The notes beneath the pieces were generated by a model that worked only from the letters and a program-made list of their open reading frames with translations, was not told where the DNA came from and did not search any database. From Gemmatimonadaceae bacterium (GTDB taxonomy: Bacteria > Gemmatimonadota > Gemmatimonadetes > Gemmatimonadales > Gemmatimonadaceae), in assembly GCA_020853635.1 (NCBI GenBank), contig JADYYN010000171.1, positions 1-60,108 of the forward strand: a DNA stretch of 60,108 nucleotides. The letters are read 5' to 3'. Made by a program: the position numbers and the translations under genes. Shown in pieces: positions 6,065-16,122 of the stretch. How positions within the stretch are numbered: the stretch's first letter is position 1; the number at the start of each line of letters is the position of its first letter.

Positions 6065-7294
6065 TCAGAAATATGTCGCAAACCCCACCTGGAACGCGCC
6101 CCCCGGCACCGGCGCGTTCCCCAACAGATCCACGGTGCGCGATCGGCGGTAGTTCACCTTGAGCACGGTCCCGCTCACCGGACGCACACTCACACCGACA
6201 CTGAGCGCCGCCTCTGTATCGCCGATCGGTGCAAAGGTCGTCGCGAAGCGCCCGACATTCAGATCGATCTGCTCCACGCGCACATCCGCGTTCACCGCCG
6301 CGTCCGGAAACCCGCGGATCCTCGGCCGCCACAGCGGCAGCGTCGCATCGACGTGATACCCCCACTGCCGCGCGCCGAACACCTCGCGCAGATCCTCAGG
6401 CACATCCACACGCACCACGGCACCTTCACCGCGCACTTCCACGCGACCGATGTGTGTGTTCACATCGATCGCCGTGAGCGACACGCTCCGCGTGACATCC
6501 ACCCGCTCACCTTCGATGAACGGTGTGTTGTACACGCCCCGATACCACGAAAGCCCCAGCTCACCCAAGCGTCCCTGCTGCACAGCCACACGCCCCGTGA
6601 ACGCCGGCGACCCATTGTTGTCCTCGGCGAATCGCTCGGCGGCTTTACCGCCGGCCAGACTGGTACGCCCCTCGGCGTTGGCGATCACGCCCTCACCGAG
6701 TCCGTTCACAAGGTACAGATCGTAGGTAAGGCCCACACGAGGCGGCGCGAGCCGCCCATGCACACCGAAGCCCACCTCAGAGAGCGTCGCCGGGATGATG
6801 CGCGTCGACACCAACGGACGATCGACGAAGTTCCAGCGCGGACTGTCGTGATTGACGTTGAACGCGCCGAGTGGCGGGAGGATGATGCCGCCACGCAGCA
6901 CGAACGACGGGTTCACCAGCACGTCGATCAGCGCGGTCTCGAGTGCGATCTCCTGTGTCCCGTGCTCGAACTCGAGCTCGGAGAGGAAGCGTACCCGCGA
7001 GCTGATGGTGGAGAACAGGAAGATGTTGAAGCGACGCAGTTCCATCGACAGTCCGTCACCGATTCCGGCCTCGCGGGCGATGTTCGCGTTGGCCTCCACG
7101 TAGCCGCCCACCGCGGTGCGGCCCATGGTGGCGATGAACGGCCGGTCGAAGATGCCCGACTGCACGGTGCGGACGGTGTCGGAGCGCGTAGCACCGCTGG
7201 TCGGCGGCGCAGCCTGCGCGCGCAACGACGACGCGGCGATAGCAACGACGGCGAGCGCCAAGCCCGTCCGAGTGGTCCACTGACGCTGGCTCAT
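6065..7294 (-). CDS. Outer-membrane beta-barrel (porin-like) protein
   Basis: The protein has 409 residues. The ATG at 7294 overlaps the Rieske stop as ATGA, which decides the start. A signal peptide (GLALAVVAIAASSLRAQA) precedes an all-beta protein of alternating strands that ends in GGAFQVGFATYF, with the C-terminal aromatic residue typical of outer-membrane barrels. The internal FLSELEFEHG and NPSFVLRGGIILPPLGAFN segments resemble phosphate-selective-porin-like proteins of unclear substrate. It is translationally coupled to a Rieske protein and a di-heme protein, suggesting a channel serving a periplasmic redox module. Confidence 0.75.
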   Translation of the reverse strand: MSQRQWTTRTGLALAVVAIAASSLRAQAAPPTSGATRSDTVRTVQSGIFDRPFIATMGRTAVGGYVEANANIAREAGIGDGLSMELRRFNIFLFSTISSRVRFLSELEFEHGTQEIALETALIDVLVNPSFVLRGGIILPPLGAFNVNHDSPRWNFVDRPLVSTRIIPATLSEVGFGVHGRLAPPRVGLTYDLYLVNGLGEGVIANAEGRTSLAGGKAAERFAEDNNGSPAFTGRVAVQQGRLGELGLSWYRGVYNTPFIEGERVDVTRSVSLTAIDVNTHIGRVEVRGEGAVVRVDVPEDLREVFGARQWGYHVDATLPLWRPRIRGFPDAAVNADVRVEQIDLNVGRFATTFAPIGDTEAALSVGVSVRPVSGTVLKVNYRRSRTVDLLGNAPVPGGAFQVGFATYF

Positions 7295-7692
7295 GCCGGC
7301 CCCCCGAGCGCGATCGCCACCGTCTCCGCATCCGCCATCACCGCGAACCGCGTGAGCGGCTGCTCCGCCGGCCCCTTCCGTAGCGCCCCATCGAACGCGA
7401 ACTCGCTGCCATGACACGGACAAACCAACCCGTCATCCTCAGGCTCCACAGTGCAGCCGCGATGCGTACACCGCGTAAGCACCGCCGTGAACTCGTCGCC
7501 CTGCACATGGCGCACATACAGCGGGAAGGTGAAGCCCGCGTGCTCCACCAGCACACCGGCCTTCTCCGCGAACTCGCTGCGCGCGATCAAGAGCTTCCCA
7601 CCATCCACTCGACCCGTCACGTACGGAATTCGCACGCACGCCGCCGCGAGCGTCGCCGCACCACAGGTCACCAGAAACCGTCGACGATCCAT
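7291..7692 (-). CDS. Rieske [2Fe-2S] protein, exported
   Basis: This 133-residue protein has an N-terminal RRRFLVTCGAATLAAAC segment, a short twin-arginine-like or lipoprotein signal. The Rieske cluster motif is complete: C-T-H-R-G-C, then 16 residues later C-P-C-H-G-S, giving two Cys and two His ligands plus the disulfide cysteines. It lacks a separate transmembrane anchor beyond the signal, and no cytochrome b gene lies nearby, so it is not an obvious bc1 subunit. It lies 7 bp after the di-heme gene and overlaps the barrel gene. It probably passes electrons to or from the di-heme protein in the periplasm. Confidence 0.85.
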   Translation of the reverse strand: MDRRRFLVTCGAATLAAACVRIPYVTGRVDGGKLLIARSEFAEKAGVLVEHAGFTFPLYVRHVQGDEFTAVLTRCTHRGCTVEPEDDGLVCPCHGSEFAFDGALRKGPAEQPLTRFAVMADAETVAIALGGPA

Positions 7693-7699
7693 GGCGACC

Positions 7700-8989
7700 T
7701 CAGAGTGAGTGAAGGTAGGCGAGCAACTGCCGACGCTGCACCGCCGAGAGCGAGTTGAACCAGGTGCGAGATGCCGCCGCCTCGCCACCGTGGGACGAGA
7801 TCGCATCCTCGACGCTCGACGCGCGCCCGTCATGCAGCAGATGCATCCTGCCGCCCTGCGCCGCCGCCGCGAGCCCCAGCCCCCAGAGCGGCGCGGTGCG
7901 CCATTCGCTCGTGGTCGCGGACCCCTCGGTGTAACCATCATCGAGCGCAGCGCCCATGTCGTGCAACAGCAGGTCAGTGAATGGATGGAACGTCTTGCGA
8001 TCGAGCGCCGCGATCGCCGACGCACCGGTAGTCAGCGACGGCACATGGCATTTCGCGCAATCACTCGCCGCGAACAGCGCCTCGCCCGCGAGCACATCAG
8101 CGCTCGCCGAGTCACGCCGCGGCGGCACCTTGAGCGTCTTCATGTAGAACGTCACCGCGTGCACCACACTCATCGGCGCCTCGGGCTCCGGAACGCCATC
8201 ACCACCGGCATCACCGACCGCGGGATTCACCACATCGAGCGGCAGAAGATCACTCGTGATGCCCATGTCCTCGTGGTACGCGGTCGCCACCTGCTGTAAC
8301 AGGTTCACCGCGAGTGCCTTCTTGCCGAATCGCCCGATGTGTCGGCCGCCCACCAACGTGCCGCGTGTGCCGGTCGCCCCTGCTCCGCCCTGCTCGATCG
8401 CGAACACGTTCGCGTGCATCGCCGTGGGGTCGAGCAACTGTAATCGGCCGGAGATGCCATCGCCGTTCGCGTCGGCGGGATCAGCAAGGCGCTGCAACGT
8501 CGTGTCATCCACGGCATCGAGAAAGCCCAGCCCACTCACCGCCGGCGCAATCAGTCGCGTCACCCCTGTCGCCGCACTCGGCAGTTGCTCGGCGATGTAG
8601 CCGAGCACGGCGCGGTTCTGGAGCTGCGGGCCACCGGCGCTCGGCATGGGATCGAAGCCGCCGGGCAGGTCGCGCCCGAAGCGCGTGATGACGAACAGCG
8701 GGTGCCCTTTGCCATCGCCCACATGGCAGGACTCGCATGAGGCCGCCACGAAGATGGGCCCGAGCCCGTCGGCGGGGCCGAAGCTGCGCGCGAACTCGCC
8801 GTCACCGCGCAGGTGCAGCGCGCGCTGTGGCGCGGAGAGGCCGGGCACGAGCCCAGCGAGTTCTTCGGTCTCGTCCGGTGCTTCGGTGAGCAGCGCGTCG
8901 CAGCCGCTGAGTGCGCCCACGAGGAACGCGGCGAACGCGATGTAGAGTCGCCGGCGCAGGGCCGACGGGAGCATTCTTGGACTTGGCAT
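7700..8989 (-). CDS. Di-heme oxidoreductase (DUF1111) lipoprotein
   Basis: This 429-residue protein belongs to the DUF1111 di-heme oxidoreductase family. A lipoprotein-type signal (FAAFLVGALSGC) is followed by two heme c sites: CESCH at about residue 85 and CAKCH about 320. The C-terminal segment has the family's TAPLWGLG and LLHDGRA motifs (heme-proximal Trp/His region). Related proteins act as MauG/peroxidase-like enzymes or in periplasmic metal chemistry; the substrate here is unknown. An internal ATG at 8974 would give the signal peptide a tighter N-region. It is the promoter-proximal gene of the redox run. Confidence 0.85.
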   Translation of the reverse strand: MPSPRMLPSALRRRLYIAFAAFLVGALSGCDALLTEAPDETEELAGLVPGLSAPQRALHLRGDGEFARSFGPADGLGPIFVAASCESCHVGDGKGHPLFVITRFGRDLPGGFDPMPSAGGPQLQNRAVLGYIAEQLPSAATGVTRLIAPAVSGLGFLDAVDDTTLQRLADPADANGDGISGRLQLLDPTAMHANVFAIEQGGAGATGTRGTLVGGRHIGRFGKKALAVNLLQQVATAYHEDMGITSDLLPLDVVNPAVGDAGGDGVPEPEAPMSVVHAVTFYMKTLKVPPRRDSASADVLAGEALFAASDCAKCHVPSLTTGASAIAALDRKTFHPFTDLLLHDMGAALDDGYTEGSATTSEWRTAPLWGLGLAAAAQGGRMHLLHDGRASSVEDAISSHGGEAAASRTWFNSLSAVQRRQLLAYLHSL

Positions 8990-8993
8990 ACCC

Positions 8994-9029
8994 GCATCTC
9001 AAAGTTAGTTACTACTAACTTTGAGATGC
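8994..9029 (-). promoter_or_regulatory. 16-bp-arm inverted repeat, operator of the redox operon
   Basis: GCATCTCAAAGTTAGT and its exact complement flank a TACT spacer. The element is AT-rich in a GC-rich genome and ends 4 bp before the DUF1111 start. Reading leftward, a consensus TTGACA (9046-9041) precedes it at a distance that places the repeat over the -10 and start region. A repressor operator is the simplest reading. It could also act as an mRNA hairpin ending the ggt transcript, but there is no T-tract. Confidence 0.6.
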
Positions 9030-9042
9030 GCTCCGGCTTATG

Positions 9043-10782
<1,740 letters not shown>

Positions 10783-10814
10783 CGAGCGGTCCGCGAGAAG
10801 GGAGGGAAAACACA

Positions 10815-10848
10815 GCGGGGTGACAGCGCTGGTGCGCTGCCACCCCGC
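10815..10848 (-). terminator. Intrinsic terminator of the outer-membrane protein/lipoprotein operon
   Basis: GCGGGGTG and CACCCCGC, continued inward by CAGCGC/GCGCTG with one mismatch, give a ~15-bp stem with a TGGT loop. On the minus strand it is followed directly by TGTGTTTT. It lies 87 bp after the stop at 10935 and 33 bp before the ggt start, so it separates the two transcripts. Confidence 0.8.
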
Positions 10849-10911
10849 CACTCGCGAGAAGCTACTCGTTCTGTGCGGCGTCGGCTATCTGAAGCCCGAC
10901 GCCGACCGCTT

Positions 10912-10944
10912 CAGCGACCGACTCAGCGACCGACTCAGCGACCG
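10912..10944. repeat. 12-bp tandem repeat across a stop codon
   Basis: CAGCGACCGACT is repeated in tandem (10912-10923, 10924-10935) with a third partial copy. On the minus strand each unit reads GGTCGC-TGA-GTC, so the terminal Gly-Arg-stop of the outer-membrane gene is tandemly copied into the 3' untranslated region. Confidence 0.75.
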
Positions 10945-12230
10945 CCGAAGCTCATCGTGAACCCGAACGTCGTGTCGTTGCGGCCGTTGATGTCGAGCAG
11001 CGACGCGGCCGCCTGCAGGTTGAACACGCCGAACTCGAGCCCCAGGCCACCGCTGTAGCGCATGCCGCCGCTCAGCGAGGTCACACCCGCACGAAGCGGG
11101 ATGAAGGGGATGAGCTTGAGCTCCGCGCCCACACCGATCTGCGTCTCGGGTCCGAGCTGGATGCCCGTGCCGAAGCGCTGACGCAGGTCCGCGGTGAGTG
11201 TGAGACGGTCCGATCCCTTCCACGCGACACCAAGGGCGAGCGACGGCTTGATGGTCGCGTCTTCGATGCGCTGCGTGAGCACGTCCTGCAGGCCCTGCGG
11301 CGCGGCAGAAAGCGGCAGAATGGAATCGATCTGCGTGACGCTCGAGTCCTGGTTGATCTGCGCCGTCACCGGGATGTAGTACAGATTGTCGGTGTCCCAC
11401 GCGAACGTGTTCACCACATCCTTCGCGGTCGCCGACATCGTCAGGCGCCCGACCTTCCACGACGCGCCGAGATCGAAGCCCATGCCCGAGCCGGCGGTCA
11501 TGCTGCTGGTGTCGGTCATCACCACGGGCAGATCGAGCGTGACCTCGACCGGGTTGGATGTGATCGCCGAGCCGTTGTCGCGCATCGACGCCATGCCGTG
11601 CCCGACGATGTACTTGCCCGTCACGCCGATCGCGAAATCACCGACCGGCATGATGCCCAAGCGCGTCCCATAGGAGAGCGCGAGCGTGGACGTCGCGTTG
11701 GCATCGAGCGCCGAGTTCGCGAGCAGGTAGTCCGCCGGCGACCCCGTGCGGCCGGCGTTGCCGAAGAACAGCAACTCGGCGACGGCTTCGGGGATCTCGC
11801 CGTTGGCACGCACCGTGGTCGTCGCGCTGAACGCGAGTCGGCCGATGGACAGCGCGAGCGGCGTGATGTTGATGTCACCACCGATGCTCTGGCTGCCGTT
11901 CTCGGCGATCTTCTGCAGCCACTGTTCGCGGACGCCGGCCGGCACGACCACGCCGCCGTAGTCCTTGAGGTCCTTGAACGTGAGCGGTCCGGTGCCGAGA
12001 CCGAATTGCGGCGACAGCGCGAGCGAGAAGCGCGAGTTGCCGTCGAGGCCCAAGTTGGCGGGGTTCCACGCCGGGGCGTTGAAGTTGCGCGCGAGCGCCG
12101 TGTAGTTGTCGCCCATCGCGGCCGCCGCGGCCGAGGCGTTACCCTGCGCGCGCGCCGTCATCGGTGCGACTGCGGAGAGCACGAGCGTCGTGAGTGCGAC
12201 ACGTCGGAGCATGTGCTGAGTCGTGGTCAT
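10935..12230 (-). CDS. Outer-membrane beta-barrel protein (DUF5723-like)
   Basis: This 431-residue protein has a signal peptide ending TARAQG, then NFNAPAWNPANLGLDGNSRF, a motif shared with long-chain-fatty-acid-porin-like or DUF5723 proteins. Repeated amphipathic strands end in NDTTFGFTMSFGGR. The sequence pattern predicts a 14-or-so-stranded barrel. It starts 3 bp after the stop of the repeat-rich lipoprotein gene, so both come from one message and probably meet in the outer membrane. The exact family assignment is from memory of the N-terminal motif and is moderate. Confidence 0.7.
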   Translation of the reverse strand: MTTTQHMLRRVALTTLVLSAVAPMTARAQGNASAAAAAMGDNYTALARNFNAPAWNPANLGLDGNSRFSLALSPQFGLGTGPLTFKDLKDYGGVVVPAGVREQWLQKIAENGSQSIGGDINITPLALSIGRLAFSATTTVRANGEIPEAVAELLFFGNAGRTGSPADYLLANSALDANATSTLALSYGTRLGIMPVGDFAIGVTGKYIVGHGMASMRDNGSAITSNPVEVTLDLPVVMTDTSSMTAGSGMGFDLGASWKVGRLTMSATAKDVVNTFAWDTDNLYYIPVTAQINQDSSVTQIDSILPLSAAPQGLQDVLTQRIEDATIKPSLALGVAWKGSDRLTLTADLRQRFGTGIQLGPETQIGVGAELKLIPFIPLRAGVTSLSGGMRYSGGLGLEFGVFNLQAAASLLDINGRNDTTFGFTMSFGGR

Positions 12231-12233
12231 GGC

Positions 12234-13334
12234 TCAGGCCCCCACGTGAAGGATGAGCTGCATCTGCGTGCGCACGGTGATCTGCGAGGTCGGTGCGACG
12301 GTGACCGTATTGCCGGCACCGGTGCCGGTGACGGTGCCGTTGGTGCTCACGGTGACGCCGGACTTGCCGAGCAACGAGACGAGTTCGGCACGCGTGAGCG
12401 TAACCGTTTGGCTCGAGTTCGGCTGCGCGGAGATCGCGACCGTCTTCTGGATGTTCACTGCAGGCGAGCCGCCCTGCAGCGGCGCGCTGATCACGACGTT
12501 GAGCGTGCCGGCCGCCGTGAAGGGGTTCGCGATATCGAGAACGATCGCGCCGCCCTGGACCTGGTCATCGAAGTCCAACCCATCGAGATCGAACGCCGAC
12601 GGCGCGGTGGAGATCGCGCGGTTGCTCACCACCACCGTGGCCTGCGAGACCGCGAGATTCTGCAGCAGACCGTTCACGCTGATCGCGTTGTTGGCGCTCA
12701 GGTTCGCGTTGCCGCCCGCCGGTACGACGAGCGACATCGCGAGGTTCACCGTGTTCGAGTAACTCCCGGTGGGGAGCGTGACGTTGAGGTTCGTGGTCGC
12801 GGCGTTCGCGATGCCCTGCGATGCGGACCCCTGGATGGTGTCGGTGCGCGTCGCGGTCCCGCTGGTGACGGTCACGATCAGTCGCCCGAACGGCGCCGAT
12901 GCGCCATTGGGGCGCAGCGGATCGAAGCCGAGGTTGTTCGTGATCCCGATCGCGATCGTCCCGCCCGTGATCGACGCGGTGTTCAGACCCGCCGGGAACG
13001 CGATCGTCGACGAGAGTGCACCGCCGGCGGAGGTGAAGGCCGGTACCGGGGCGTTCACCGTCGCACCGGACTGGCACGCGGGCTGGCCGCAGACCGTGCC
13101 CAGCGTCGTGTTGATGTTGGCGGCGGGCGTCGTGAGAATGAACGCCGTACCGCCACCATTGAGCGCGACGCCGGCGGGCAGGAAGTTGCTGACGCCGACG
13201 GAGACGGAATCAGCAGGGACCACCCACGTCTGTTCGAAGATCGGTGCCTCACTCGGCAGATCACACGCCGCGAGGACCGCGAGAGGCATCAGGAGTGCGG
13301 CGCGGGACGCGCGGCGCAGGGACGGGGAATGCAT
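12234..13334 (-). CDS. Secreted lipoprotein with repeated beta-structured domains
   Basis: This protein has about 366 residues from the ATG at 13334, chosen because it places a clean lipoprotein signal (LLMPLAVLAAC, cleavage before Cys) at the N-terminus. The mature part is unusually rich in Asn, Thr, Ala, Val and Gly, with repeated short strands such as ATTNLNVTLPTGSYSNTVNL. There are two nearby cysteines in CGQPAC. This looks like an immunoglobulin-like or beta-helical surface protein; I do not recognise a family. It is the first gene of a two-gene operon with the outer-membrane barrel. Confidence 0.65.
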   Translation of the reverse strand: MHSPSLRRASRAALLMPLAVLAACDLPSEAPIFEQTWVVPADSVSVGVSNFLPAGVALNGGGTAFILTTPAANINTTLGTVCGQPACQSGATVNAPVPAFTSAGGALSSTIAFPAGLNTASITGGTIAIGITNNLGFDPLRPNGASAPFGRLIVTVTSGTATRTDTIQGSASQGIANAATTNLNVTLPTGSYSNTVNLAMSLVVPAGGNANLSANNAISVNGLLQNLAVSQATVVVSNRAISTAPSAFDLDGLDFDDQVQGGAIVLDIANPFTAAGTLNVVISAPLQGGSPAVNIQKTVAISAQPNSSQTVTLTRAELVSLLGKSGVTVSTNGTVTGTGAGNTVTVAPTSQITVRTQMQLILHVGA

Positions 13335-13351
13335 GGGATCCGGGTTGGAGT

Positions 13352-13371
13352 TCGAGGGTGATGACCCTCGA
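13352..13371 (-). promoter_or_regulatory. Inverted repeat in the lipoprotein leader
   Basis: TCGAGGGT and ACCCTCGA form perfect 8-bp arms with a 4-nt loop, 18 bp upstream of the lipoprotein start. It could be an operator or a leader hairpin. Confidence 0.4.
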
Positions 13372-13408
13372 TAGAGCACGATTCATTCCGTCGTTGGAAA
13401 CACGGGCA

Positions 13409-13432
13409 CGTGACCCTCGTCACGCTGTGACG
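13409..13432. promoter_or_regulatory. GTGAC half-site cluster in the divergent region
   Basis: CGTGAC, GTCACG and GTGACG follow each other within 24 bp in alternating orientation. They sit between the minus-strand lipoprotein operon and the plus-strand glycosidase gene, a position where a sugar-responsive regulator could act on either side. No regulator gene is visible in the window. Confidence 0.35.
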
Positions 13433-13566
13433 GGGGATTTGTGATCCACGGCGTGTCTGTAGTGTCGGCAGGCCGTGTCGGGACTACACAGGCCACCTGT
13501 CTCGACAGCCAGCCCTGCGCACGCGACCTTTGGGGCGACTGTTCACGACCTCTCACCCCGCCGCCG

Positions 13567-15420
13567 ATGACCGAGCCGTTCTCCCGCCGCGATTGGATCA
13601 AGACCCTCGGCGCTGCCAGCGCCGGCGCCCTCGTGCCACTCGCGTTGGACATCGACGCGACCGTGGCGCGTGCAACGGCGCCGCTGGTGCCTCCCGACGC
13701 CGCCCCGCCGAGCGTGCCAGCGCCCATCCGCGTGCGCGACGTCTACGCGCCGGGTGACATCGTCGACCTCTACTCCACCAACGACGTCTTCATCCCGCCG
13801 CGTGGTCGCTCGTGGATGAAGTTCTCGTTCGACTTCCCCGAGCCCGCCGTCGTCTTCGGGGAACATCGCTTCAGCATCCTGATCTTCACCGAAGAGAACA
13901 CCTACCCGCTCGATCGCACCCTCATGAAGGCCGCAGGCGACGACAACGCGCTCGAGCTCACCTGCACGGGCCTCGTGTGGGCCGGCGGCCAGGAGAAGGC
14001 GCCGGGCAAGGTCACCGTGCGCTTCCAGCGCACCGGCCGCACCATCACGTGGGACATCGTCGCCGAGGCGTCCAAGCCGATCAAGACGGTCACGACGGTC
14101 ATCCGCGACGTTCCGCGGGGTCAAGTCTCGCTCGGCGGCTCGCCACTCGCCGAGGCCCGCGACGGCGACTTTCTTGGTGGCTACACGTTCGGCGCCGGCG
14201 ACCTGCACGGCGCCGGCACACCGCAGAGCATGAGCACCGCCGTCGCCATCGTGCAGGCCAGCGAGAGCGACTACATGTACTTCACGACGCAGGACACCCG
14301 CGTCCGCCCCAAGCGCTACTACTTCCAGTGCGGCGAGCGCATGTTCCGCACCGAGTGCATCTACGAGCACGATGCCTGGCGCAACGACACGCGGGTCACC
14401 GTCCCGCGCTGGCAGATCGGCCACGAGTCCACGTTCGAAGGCGCGATGGCGCCGCACATGGCACACGTGGAGCGCGCGTTCAACCTGCCCAACTGGGAGA
14501 CACGCGCCGACACACCGCAGTGGATGCGCGACATCGCGCTCGTGCTCACCATGCACGGCATGCACTACACGGGCTTCATCTTCAACGATTACGCGCAGCA
14601 GCTCGCGATCCTGCGTTGGGTGGCCACGCAGATCCCGGCCGAACGCGTGTTGGTGTTCCTCGCGTCGTGGGACGGCCGCTACTACTGGGACTATCCCAAC
14701 TACCAGGTGCCGGCGCGCATGGGCGGCGAGAAGGGCCTGCGCGAGCTCATCACCGAAGCGCGCAAACTCGGCTTCAAGATGATGCCGATGTACGGCACCA
14801 ACTCGGCAAATCGCAAGCAGCCTATCTGGCCCAAGATAGCCTCCGGCGCGACGTACAAGATCGACGGCGACATCTACAACCTGAACTGGGTGGACTGGAA
14901 CAACGACCGCCATCAGGACGGCTGGCTAACATATATGAATGTGGGCGAGGACAAGTGGCGGAAGCACCTCGAGGGCCGCATCGCCGACATGATCGAGCGC
15001 TTCGGTGTGGATGCGTACTTCCTCGACATCGTCGGCGGGCATGTGAACAGCACCACCGGCGACATGCACGAGGGTACGCGCGCGCTGATCAACAACCTGC
15101 GCGAGAAGTACCCCAACGTGATCGGCGTCGGCGAGATGCCGTACGACGCGCTCTACGAGTTCATCCCGCTCTACCACGCGGGCGGCGGTGATCGCTGGCG
15201 CAAGTACGCGAGATTCTTCCAACATTTGAGCGCACCGGCGCCGGGTCGTGGCTCCACGGGCGTACACGAGGGCGGCTTCGGACGGTTCAACGAGGAGACC
15301 TTGGGCCTGGGCCCGGTGTCCATCCCCACGCTGCAGATCGTCGAGGACACGTTCACCAAGCACCGGCAGACGATGAGCGGTGTCATCGGCGTGGCGAAGT
15401 CGCGCAAGGGCATCCCATGA
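13567..15420 (+). CDS. Tat-exported putative glycosidase (DUF6259-like)
   Basis: This 617-residue protein has a twin-arginine signal (SRRDWIKTLGAASAGALVPL). The N-terminal ~300 residues are beta-rich. The C-terminal half looks like a TIM-barrel glycoside hydrolase: an FLASWDGRYYWDYP strand, GLRELITEARKLGFKMMPMY, YFLDIVGGH (a likely catalytic Asp) and GVGEMPYD (a likely catalytic acid). I do not recall a characterised enzyme with this layout. The catalytic roles are inferred from typical barrel positions. It overlaps the epimerase gene by 4 bp, tying it to the pentose pathway. The ATG at 13567 places the Tat motif correctly. Confidence 0.65.
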   Translation: MTEPFSRRDWIKTLGAASAGALVPLALDIDATVARATAPLVPPDAAPPSVPAPIRVRDVYAPGDIVDLYSTNDVFIPPRGRSWMKFSFDFPEPAVVFGEHRFSILIFTEENTYPLDRTLMKAAGDDNALELTCTGLVWAGGQEKAPGKVTVRFQRTGRTITWDIVAEASKPIKTVTTVIRDVPRGQVSLGGSPLAEARDGDFLGGYTFGAGDLHGAGTPQSMSTAVAIVQASESDYMYFTTQDTRVRPKRYYFQCGERMFRTECIYEHDAWRNDTRVTVPRWQIGHESTFEGAMAPHMAHVERAFNLPNWETRADTPQWMRDIALVLTMHGMHYTGFIFNDYAQQLAILRWVATQIPAERVLVFLASWDGRYYWDYPNYQVPARMGGEKGLRELITEARKLGFKMMPMYGTNSANRKQPIWPKIASGATYKIDGDIYNLNWVDWNNDRHQDGWLTYMNVGEDKWRKHLEGRIADMIERFGVDAYFLDIVGGHVNSTTGDMHEGTRALINNLREKYPNVIGVGEMPYDALYEFIPLYHAGGGDRWRKYARFFQHLSAPAPGRGSTGVHEGGFGRFNEETLGLGPVSIPTLQIVEDTFTKHRQTMSGVIGVAKSRKGIP

Positions 15421-16115
15421 GCGCGTCGCGCGCGCTGCGAGAAGCGGTGTGTGAAGCGAACATCGAGTTGTTCCGTCGCGGGCTCGCACGCTTCACGTTC
15501 GGCAACGCCAGCGCGGTGGACCGCGAACAGGGGCTGATCGTCATCAAGCCCAGCGGCGTGGCGTACGACAAGCTCACGCCGGCGATGATGGTGGTGACGG
15601 ATATGCAAGGGCGCGTGGTCGAAGGAACGATGCGCCCGTCCTCGGACCTACCGACGCATGCCGCGCTGTTCCGGGCGTTCAAGCGCATCGGCGGGATCGT
15701 GCACACGCACTCGATGTTCGCGACGGTGTTCGCGCAGGCCCGGCTCGAGATCCCCTGCCTCGGTACCACGCATGCGGATTACTTCCACGGCACGATCCCC
15801 TGCACCAAGCCGCTCACCAAGGCGGAGATCGCGAAGGACTACGAGCTCAACACGGGCACGGCGATCGTGCGGCGCTTCAAGGGACTCGATCCGGCGACGA
15901 TGCCGGCCGTGCTCGTGGCGAACCACGCGAGTTTCTGCTGGGGCCCCGACGTGACCGCCGCTACCGACAACGCCTCGTACCTCGAGGAGGTCGCGACCAT
16001 GGCGCACCACACGCGCACGCTCGATCCCAAGGCGAAGCCGGTGGCGGCCGCGCTGCTCGACAAGCACTTCCTGCGCAAGCACGGGCGCGACGCGTACTAC
16101 GGGCAAACGAAGTAG
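15417..16115 (+). CDS. araD: L-ribulose-5-phosphate 4-epimerase (class II aldolase family)
   Basis: This 232-residue protein has the usual family length. Motifs in order: FGNASAVD near residue 30, IKPSGVAYDKL, SSDLPTHAALFRAF, the zinc site HTHSMFATVFAQA at about 96, and HADYFHG at about 120. It interconverts L-ribulose-5-phosphate and D-xylulose-5-phosphate in the cytoplasm. Its ATG overlaps the glycosidase stop (ATGA). It ends 7 bp from the convergent ribulokinase gene, so the pathway genes face each other. Confidence 0.9.
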   Translation: MSASRALREAVCEANIELFRRGLARFTFGNASAVDREQGLIVIKPSGVAYDKLTPAMMVVTDMQGRVVEGTMRPSSDLPTHAALFRAFKRIGGIVHTHSMFATVFAQARLEIPCLGTTHADYFHGTIPCTKPLTKAEIAKDYELNTGTAIVRRFKGLDPATMPAVLVANHASFCWGPDVTAATDNASYLEEVATMAHHTRTLDPKAKPVAAALLDKHFLRKHGRDAYYGQTK

Positions 16116-16122
16116 CGAACCG

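Noticed and set aside
6044-7414. A 456-codon plus-strand frame across the outer-membrane barrel
   Set aside because: His/Arg-rich shadow opposite a coupled gene with a signal peptide and barrel pattern.
7291-7692. Rieske protein as part of a cytochrome bc1 complex
   Set aside because: No cytochrome b or c1 gene is nearby and the protein has no extra membrane anchor; the neighbours are a di-heme DUF1111 protein and a barrel.
10912-10944. Possible iteron or origin from the 12-bp tandem repeat
   Set aside because: Only two to three copies, placed over a stop codon, with no AT-rich region or replication gene nearby.
11598-13361. A 587-codon plus-strand frame across the outer-membrane protein/lipoprotein pair
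   Set aside because: The minus strand has matching signal peptides and a 3-bp operon gap; the plus frame is Arg/Asp/Gly-rich without motifs.
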